Position numbers and translations under genes: made by a program
Shown here: piece by piece, positions 33,856 to 38,496 of the stretch
How the letters are laid out: the number at the start of each line of letters is the position of its first letter
Position numbering within the stretch: position 1 is the stretch's first letter
Assembly (NCBI GenBank): GCA_027619975.1
Contig: JAQCGX010000033.1
Location: 1-38,496 of the forward strand
Source of the DNA: Nitrospinota bacterium
GTDB taxonomy: Bacteria > Nitrospinota > Nitrospinia > Nitrospinales > VA-1
Length of the DNA stretch: 38,496 bases
Reading direction: 5' to 3'
The notes under the pieces: generated by a model
The model's database searches: none
Seen by the model: only the letters and a program-made list of their open reading frames with translations
Told to the model about the DNA's origin: nothing

Positions 33856-34011
33856 ATCATATGCCTTTACGAATATCGGAAGACACCGTTCTATTAATCA
33901 ATCTTCAATTAATAAGCTGGAATCTTGTCTGCCCATGAAATATGATGATCTGTTCGCAAAATGTATTATTTCCAGGGCGCATGAACTACAACTTTTTTGA
34001 CAAGGTGACTC

Positions 34012-34233
34012 ATGGTGGAAGATCAATTTCATATTGAAATGGAAGAAATATCAGAATTTTCTGTCGAAAGGTCCGCAGATGATTCCTTTTGGGAAGAAAT
34101 CAGCCATGAAGAAATTCTCGGCCAAGTGCTGGCCAATCTGCCTGAGGAAAAAATCAAACGATTTTTTGGAGTGGTGCGAAACGGGGGCGCATTTAAGCTG
34201 GGAGACTATTTTTACCGTATCAAAGCGGGTTGA
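34012..34233 (+). CDS. Small acidic hypothetical protein
   Basis: 73 residues, not recognised. The first half is strongly acidic (EMEEISEFSVERSADDSFWE); the second ends in FGVVRNGGAFKLGDYFYRIK, which looks like beta strands. No signal peptide. AAGGTG lies four bases before the ATG, a close but usable ribosome site. It stands alone between coaX and the diacylglycerol-kinase-like gene. Confidence 0.55.
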   Translation: MVEDQFHIEMEEISEFSVERSADDSFWEEISHEEILGQVLANLPEEKIKRFFGVVRNGGAFKLGDYFYRIKAG

Positions 34234-34348
34234 CGCGATCCTCATGAATGATGAATTAACGTAAAGAAGGATCATCCATTTTACATGGGAGATTTGAGCC
34301 ACACCTCCTCATCCGAGGATTCACTCTTCCCACCGTATTCTCTAATCT

Positions 34349-35293
34349 TTATTTCTCACCTTCAGGGCCGACTTGCGCGGAACAGGGCATGATGAGCTCA
34401 AGGGATTGTGGCGCAGATGTGATGGTCAGCGGCAAAGTCTCAAAATGATCACCGTCCATCTGCGTGGGTTCCTCTTTTGAAGCTGTTATGCTGACGTTGT
34501 TCACCGGGGCTACCTGTTTCCAGGCGGATTTAGTTTTTCGATTCAGCCCCATCTCCACCAAGCCGCAGATAAGAGCCCATCGAGTTTTACCGGATACCAG
34601 TGAAACTTCAAAGCCCGGAGATTCCAGATCGGTTTCAGAAGCCAGTAAAAATTTTCCGCCATAAAAAGAACTATTCGAAACCACCGCCCAGGACGCCGGG
34701 TACTGAGCCCCATCCACATCGACGACCAGTTCGGCTGGGCAATTTAATAAAATTTCCTTCAGCCCACTAACCACATAGGCCATCTGCCCGAGGAACTTTT
34801 TCAGTTTTGAAGAAACTCCGGCGACCACCCGCCCATCAAACCCGGCACCCACCATTAAAAGGAAAGCCCGGCCATTGGCGATGCCCACATTCACCGATCG
34901 TGCGGGACCAAAAATAATAGTCCGCGCCACCTGCTCAGGGTCTTTTAAAAGCCCCAGTTCCAGAGCCAGGACGTTGACCGTTCCCAATGGGATGATGCCC
35001 AACGGCAGGTTCGTCCCCAGCAAACCGTTCACCACTTCATTGATTGTGCCATCTCCGCCCGCCGCCACCACCGCATCATAGGAATTTTCAAGCCCTTTCC
35101 CGCGCACAGCTTTTTCGGCATCGCCAGGCCCCCGGGTTTCGTGGAGGTCGAATTGCAAACCATGCACTGTCAGCCTCTGCAAAGTTTGCTCCAGCATGGA
35201 TGATCGAGCCCCTGCAATGGGATTGTATACAATCAGCGCCCGCTTTCGCGGCACCTCTTTTTGTTCAGCTTTAGGAATAAAACACCTCCTCAC
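34349..35293 (-). CDS. Diacylglycerol kinase / YegS-LCB5 family lipid kinase
   Basis: 314 residues. RALIVYNPIAGAR, the catalytic AAGGDGTINEVVNGLLG and LGIIPLGTVNVLALELGL are the family motifs, and the C-terminal beta-rich domain is complete. It phosphorylates a lipid such as diacylglycerol at the membrane; the exact substrate is unknown. The annotated start is GTG at 35293. GAGGAGG overlaps this GTG, so a downstream non-ATG start is possible and the first 15 residues are uncertain. Confidence 0.9.
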   Translation of the reverse strand: MRRCFIPKAEQKEVPRKRALIVYNPIAGARSSMLEQTLQRLTVHGLQFDLHETRGPGDAEKAVRGKGLENSYDAVVAAGGDGTINEVVNGLLGTNLPLGIIPLGTVNVLALELGLLKDPEQVARTIIFGPARSVNVGIANGRAFLLMVGAGFDGRVVAGVSSKLKKFLGQMAYVVSGLKEILLNCPAELVVDVDGAQYPASWAVVSNSSFYGGKFLLASETDLESPGFEVSLVSGKTRWALICGLVEMGLNRKTKSAWKQVAPVNNVSITASKEEPTQMDGDHFETLPLTITSAPQSLELIMPCSAQVGPEGEK

Positions 35294-35605
35294 TCATTGC
35301 CATCCCGGGGAACCGTTTGAAAAGGATAATTTCAGACAAGGGATATTTCTCATCCAGCTACCGGTCTCATCTCCCCTTCAGCAAGCCCACAAAAGCTCTC
35401 AGGGGGGGGGATAAAATTTGGGCGACAAAACTATCAATTATTTCACGAAGGCTTCTTGGCCTCAAGCGGCATTTTAAAATATGAGGGTAAAGAAATTGAC
35501 AGAAAAGTAATTTGACGATAAATTGTTCTCAATTCCTCATTCATACACAAGGTCTGCCAGGTAATTTCAACCTTCTTTTCCCTTTTAGGGCGATGAGAAA
35601 TTCAC
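35294..35605. other. Intergenic region with possible promoter
   Basis: About 310 bases between divergent genes. A run of eight G's lies near 35402. TTGACA at 35496-35501 and TAAATT at 35519-35524, 17 bp apart, could be a promoter for the gene at 35606. Otherwise nothing recognisable. Confidence 0.45.
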
Positions 35606-35986
35606 ATGGATTTGAATTCCCAGCAAAATTTTTTTCTCAACAATTTTGGCTCCGCCTTTACATTTCTGGATACCGCCGTGCAAGTTATCTCTTTTGTCAT
35701 TATAGTTATTCTGCTTCCGATTCTTTTATACTCTTGTCAAAAAAATATCCTGCGGTGCTATCAGGAACTCAAAAGGCAAAACCATCATTTGCAAACCCAG
35801 AGCCAATGCCTTGATGAGATGAACCGATGGATGCAATATATTGTCGACAAAAATATCCATAATGAAAAAGTTTCATCTCCCGAAAAGCCGGTTAGTCAAC
35901 AAAAAAAGCAGCCGCGCACGCCCGAGCCACCAGATGACGAGTCACTCTCTCTCCCACTCATTTCTCCTTACAAAAAGGTCATCTGA
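35606..35986 (+). CDS. Hypothetical single-pass membrane protein
   Basis: 126 residues, not recognised. One membrane helix at about 24-45 (VQVISFVIIVILLPILLYSC) is followed by a helical, possibly coiled-coil stretch (CYQELKRQNHHLQTQSQCLD) and a Lys/Pro-rich disordered tail. It probably has its soluble part in the cytoplasm. The ribosome site is weak. Confidence 0.55.
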   Translation: MDLNSQQNFFLNNFGSAFTFLDTAVQVISFVIIVILLPILLYSCQKNILRCYQELKRQNHHLQTQSQCLDEMNRWMQYIVDKNIHNEKVSSPEKPVSQQKKQPRTPEPPDDESLSLPLISPYKKVI

Positions 35987-36040
35987 AAAATACCCTCCTC
36001 CGTACCAACTTTCATCATTGATACAAACCTTTAAGTACCT

Positions 36041-36250
36041 TTAAATCTTTATTGAGGAGATACCCTCAATAATGACCCTGCCAATCATTTTCCCATCGAC
36101 AGAGGGGGCATTGGCTCGAAGATATTCTTTTACTTTCATAACAGCATATCTATCATCTATGGCTTTCATAAAAATATTGAAATCTTCATCCATTTTGGGA
36201 TCATCGTTTTTAATTCGCCCCCGGACCTTAAAAAAGGATTCTTTGATCAT
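36041..36250 (-). CDS. Small conserved-looking hypothetical protein
   Basis: 69 residues, not recognised. It has a compact alternating pattern: a basic start with a strand (FFKVRGRIKN), an acidic helix (DEDFNIFMKAIDDRYAVMKV), and a C-terminal strand (MIGRVIIEGISSI). This suggests a small alpha/beta fold. GAGA lies seven bases before the ATG. It is convergent with the gene at 35606. Confidence 0.55.
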   Translation of the reverse strand: MIKESFFKVRGRIKNDDPKMDEDFNIFMKAIDDRYAVMKVKEYLRANAPSVDGKMIGRVIIEGISSIKI

Positions 36251-36302
36251 TTTATGTTCTCTGCTTTTTAGCGAGTATTTGTGGGAAATTGTTTTTTCAG
36301 AG

Positions 36303-36395
36303 TGCCTTTAAAAATTTATCCTGAATGGAGAAGAGCCAACCAAAAAAAGAGGGGTGCCGATTGTAATAACCTGAAAATATTAATTTTAAAGGCAT
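36303..36395. repeat. Inverted repeat of about 93 bp
   Basis: TGCCTTTAAAAATTTA (36303-36318) and, inverted, TGCCTTTAAAATTAAT (36380-36395) flank about 60 bases with no gene. The arms share an 11-base core. This could be a small MITE-like remnant; function unknown. Confidence 0.35.
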
Positions 36396-36496
36396 CCTAA
36401 AAACTTTATTGGTTTTAATAGGTAAAAATCAATAAAATTGTTAGTATTCTATTTCCGTTGCAGAAAAAGAACCCCTATTTATACAGGAATATATCT

Positions 36497-36967
36497 ATGC
36501 TTGCAGATTGGATATTAAAGCGAATAGAGGTGGAAAAATCCAAAAACAACCTCAAGGGGGCAGATCTCAGCGATGCGAAACTGATGCAGGCAAAGCTCAG
36601 TGACGCTAATCTAAGGGATGCAGACCTCAGTGGGGCCTACTTCATTAAAGCGGATTTGGCAAATGCCGACCTTGGAAACTCCGACCTTTCCCGGGCCGTT
36701 CTCAGCGAGGCCAACTTAAAAGGAGCCAATCTTGGTGGCGCAAACCTCAAAGAGGCTTTCCTCAATGAGGCCGACCTGCAAGGAGCTGATCTGGAAGAAG
36801 CAGAATTAGAGGATACCGACTTGAGGGGAGCGGACCTACGACAGGTAAAAAATCTAACCTGCGAGCAAATTGAGTGGGCAGTTATTGATAAATCCACCCA
36901 GTTTCCTGAATACATTCAATTAGCCTGGACCGATGAAGACACTTTCAATTGCAATGACAACTGCTGA
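36497..36967 (+). CDS. Pentapeptide-repeat protein 1
   Basis: 156 residues from ATG at 36497, which has AGGA upstream; a TTG at 36458 would extend the frame but has no such site. About 20 residues of amphipathic helix precede some 19 pentapeptide repeats (A(D/N)LxX) from about residue 22 to 115, which should form a right-handed square beta-helix. The last 40 residues (CEQIEWAVIDKSTQFPEYI, then QLAWTDE) form a non-repeat cap shared with the next two genes. The cellular role of most such proteins is unknown. Confidence 0.88.
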   Translation: MLADWILKRIEVEKSKNNLKGADLSDAKLMQAKLSDANLRDADLSGAYFIKADLANADLGNSDLSRAVLSEANLKGANLGGANLKEAFLNEADLQGADLEEAELEDTDLRGADLRQVKNLTCEQIEWAVIDKSTQFPEYIQLAWTDEDTFNCNDNC

Positions 36968-37100
36968 AATTTCGAAAAACCTGGCAACTCCCTGCTGGAA
37001 TATTTACCCGTTTAGGGGTATGTTGTAGACTCAACCCCAAGGGACATTATTTAGAAATTAATTTTATCGGATGGATCGATACCATAAGCAATGAGGAATT

Positions 37101-37664
37101 ATGTCTGATCAAGAAGTTACGGATAAAGAACGGGCGCAGACATCCAAAAAAGATCTTCAGGGAGCTGATTTCAGCGGCGGGGATCTTGTCCAGGCCGACC
37201 TGCGTCGAGGAAATCTAGCGAATGCGGACCTCAGTCGGGCCGATCTCACTGAAGCCCGGCTCAATCACGCCAACCTCAGTGGAGCCAATCTCAGCAAGGC
37301 AAAACTGAATTTTGCCAACCTCAGTGAAGCCAACCTCAGTGAAGCCAACCTCAGTGAAGCGGATCTAAAAGAGGCTGACCTAAGCTACGCCAAACTGAAC
37401 CATGCGGATCTGACTTCAACAAAAATGGACGGAACCAACTTGTCCGGTGCCGACCTTAAAGATTCCATCAACCTTTCCTGTCAACAAATTGAATCGGCAA
37501 TCATCGATAAAAAAACCAAGTTCCCCGATTACTTACAAGTCACCTGGACCTATGTGGGACGATACGGTGCCAATTTTCATTGCAAGCTAAGTTCACCGAA
37601 ACAAACGGAAAGTAAAAAGAAAAAGGCTAATTTTCACGACAGTAAATTGTATCAACAAGGGTAA
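37101..37664 (+). CDS. Pentapeptide-repeat protein 2
   Basis: 187 residues. A charged 20-residue N-terminus is followed by about 22 pentapeptides (ADLRRGNLANADLSRADLTE and on) and the same cap as its neighbours (CQQIESAIIDKKTKFPDYLQ, then VTWTY), then a basic Lys/Ser tail. AGGAATT lies close upstream of the ATG. It starts about 130 nt after the previous pentapeptide gene with no terminator between them. Three perfect 15-bp units lie inside. Confidence 0.88.
   Translation: MSDQEVTDKERAQTSKKDLQGADFSGGDLVQADLRRGNLANADLSRADLTEARLNHANLSGANLSKAKLNFANLSEANLSEANLSEADLKEADLSYAKLNHADLTSTKMDGTNLSGADLKDSINLSCQQIESAIIDKKTKFPDYLQVTWTYVGRYGANFHCKLSSPKQTESKKKKANFHDSKLYQQG
37314..37358 (+). repeat. Three perfect 15-bp tandem repeats
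   Basis: GCCAACCTCAGTGAA occurs three times head to tail (37314, 37329, 37344). Each unit encodes five residues, so gain or loss by slippage would add or remove one beta-helix step without shifting the frame. Confidence 0.95.
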
Positions 37665-37743
37665 GAGCGGCAGGATCAATAAACTTCGGGACTTTTTCGA
37701 GTCGTAGGACGAGGAATAATATCCAATAAAATAAAAATAAGGT

Positions 37744-38343
37744 ATGTCCTTGACAAGGGTATTTCGCAAGAGAATTTTTTCTCCAGACGATCTTAAAGAA
37801 GCGGATCTTCATGGCAGGGATCTCACTTCAATGAATCTGATCCGGGCGGATTTGAGGGGAAAGAATCTCTGCAAAACAAAGTTAAAAGGCGTTAATCTCA
37901 TTGATGCTGATTTAAGCGGCGCCAACTTGAGCGAGGCAAATCTCATTCGCGCGGTCCTCATAGGCGCCAACCTCACCAACGCCAGCCTCATTCAGTCCAA
38001 CCTGATCGCCGCCAACCTGCTGAGAGCCAACCTCAGCGATGCAAAATTGTTTAAAGCCGACCTCCTTAGGGCCAACCTAATGAGCGCCAATTTGAAAAAT
38101 GCCAACCTCAGCGGCGCCGATTTAATGGAAGCCAATTTGGGCGGTGCTGACTTTACAGGCACCATCCTTAGCGGAGCAAATCTCACGGGAGCCAACCTCC
38201 GATTTGCAACCAACCTTTCGCTGCAAGAAGTCGAATCCGCCGTTTTTAACAAGACAACACAATTTCCCGATTCCATTCCAATACTCTGGACCAGCGAATC
38301 CACCTATGAAATCGCAGACAGCCCTTCCCACTCTACAAAATAG
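37744..38343 (+). CDS. Pentapeptide-repeat protein 3
   Basis: 199 residues, the longest of the three. A short basic start (MSLTRVFRKRIFSPDDLKEA) leads into about 28 near-continuous pentapeptides, with many Leu, Asn and Ala at the core positions. The C-terminal cap (LSLQEVESAVFNKTTQFPDS, then IPILWTSE) has lost the Cys present in the other two. AAGG precedes the ATG. It lies 80 nt after gene 2, consistent with one transcript or a tandem duplication. Confidence 0.88.
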   Translation: MSLTRVFRKRIFSPDDLKEADLHGRDLTSMNLIRADLRGKNLCKTKLKGVNLIDADLSGANLSEANLIRAVLIGANLTNASLIQSNLIAANLLRANLSDAKLFKADLLRANLMSANLKNANLSGADLMEANLGGADFTGTILSGANLTGANLRFATNLSLQEVESAVFNKTTQFPDSIPILWTSESTYEIADSPSHSTK

Positions 38344-38382
38344 TTGCCCCATAAAATTTGATAATTTGCGATTTTTCAGCCA

Positions 38383-38496
38383 CTAACAGGTTGCTGAAAA
38401 AGAGAAAAATCCGCCAGCGAGTTAAGCTTTACAGGTTTTTGCTTTTAAGTGGCACAGCCTTTCCAGGCTGTGCGCACAGGCTAGAAAGGCGGAATT
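38383..38496. repeat. Dispersed repeat and long hairpin at right edge
   Basis: Begins with ACTAACAGGTTGCTGAAAAA, the motif also found at 13584-13606. A perfect 9-bp hairpin GCACAGCCT-TTCC-AGGCTGTGC stands at 38452-38473. TCCGCC (38410) and GGCGGA (38488) form an outer inverted repeat. No gene is visible. The arrangement suggests a REP/MITE-like element, possibly continuing beyond the window. Confidence 0.55.

Noticed and set aside
37101-38343. CRISPR-like array in the regularly repeating DNA
   Set aside because: The periodicity is 15 bp and in frame, explained by pentapeptide-repeat coding; there are no spacers.

Overview
The window looks like chromosomal DNA of a free-living Gram-negative bacterium of moderate GC. 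Evidence for a Gram-negative envelope is two lipobox lipoproteins, a SPOR-domain protein, a FimV-like protein, an MBOAT/SGNH O-acylation pair and a FliL-like membrane protein. The flavour (diheme lipoprotein, many pentapeptide and leucine-rich-repeat proteins, dispersed palindromic repeats, IS3 relic) would suit a Nitrospinota/Nitrospina-like or 'deltaproteobacterial' lineage. That assignment is inference from gene style; no rRNA or other taxonomic marker is present.

Layout. 1-1800: an exported TldD-like metalloprotease (-), with small palindromes at its 3' side. 2124-6510: an information-processing operon, promoter > yqeY > dnaG > rpoD > tRNA(CAU) > strong terminator; rpsU, often found with these genes, is not here. 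6540-6740: relic of an IS3-type transposase orfA. 6864-8044: hsp20 with a clear sigma70-type promoter, then a small internally duplicated acidic protein. 8116-10841 (-): fatty-acid-hydroxylase-like protein, pyruvate kinase and two small membrane proteins. 10955-13454 (-): an MBOAT O-acyltransferase translationally coupled to an SGNH-like partner. 13601-16686: small membrane protein, MFS transporter, small hypothetical, peptide deformylase. 16718-16901: a MITE-like palindromic element, then two DnaA-box-like sites and the promoter of an HU gene.

17502-23348 is an envelope-oriented block: a SPOR protein, a FimV-N/LysM/Cds6-like protein, a diheme c-type lipoprotein, a lytic transglycosylase, and a zinc-ribbon/acidic-repeat/FliL-like membrane protein. 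The first two lie in one reading frame, separated only by two in-frame TAG codons, and the first TAG cuts through a recognisable domain. This is the most interesting locus of the window.

23359-25228 (-) is the classical rplU-rpmA-obg cluster with its own promoter and an intrinsic terminator between rpmA and obg. 25376-30116 holds methyltransferases, a SHOCT lipoprotein, a DUF4254-like protein, an AlkA-type glycosylase, a leucine-rich-repeat (LRR) protein and shikimate kinase. 30348-32442 holds a Cys-paired Sel1/Hcp-like exported protein and two convergent LRR genes. 32570-35986 holds a TusA-like protein without the catalytic cysteine, type III pantothenate kinase, a diacylglycerol-kinase-family protein and small hypotheticals. 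36497-38343 carries three consecutive pentapeptide-repeat proteins sharing one C-terminal cap. The right edge ends in a dispersed-repeat hairpin.

No rRNA, CRISPR array, prophage or intact insertion sequence was seen.
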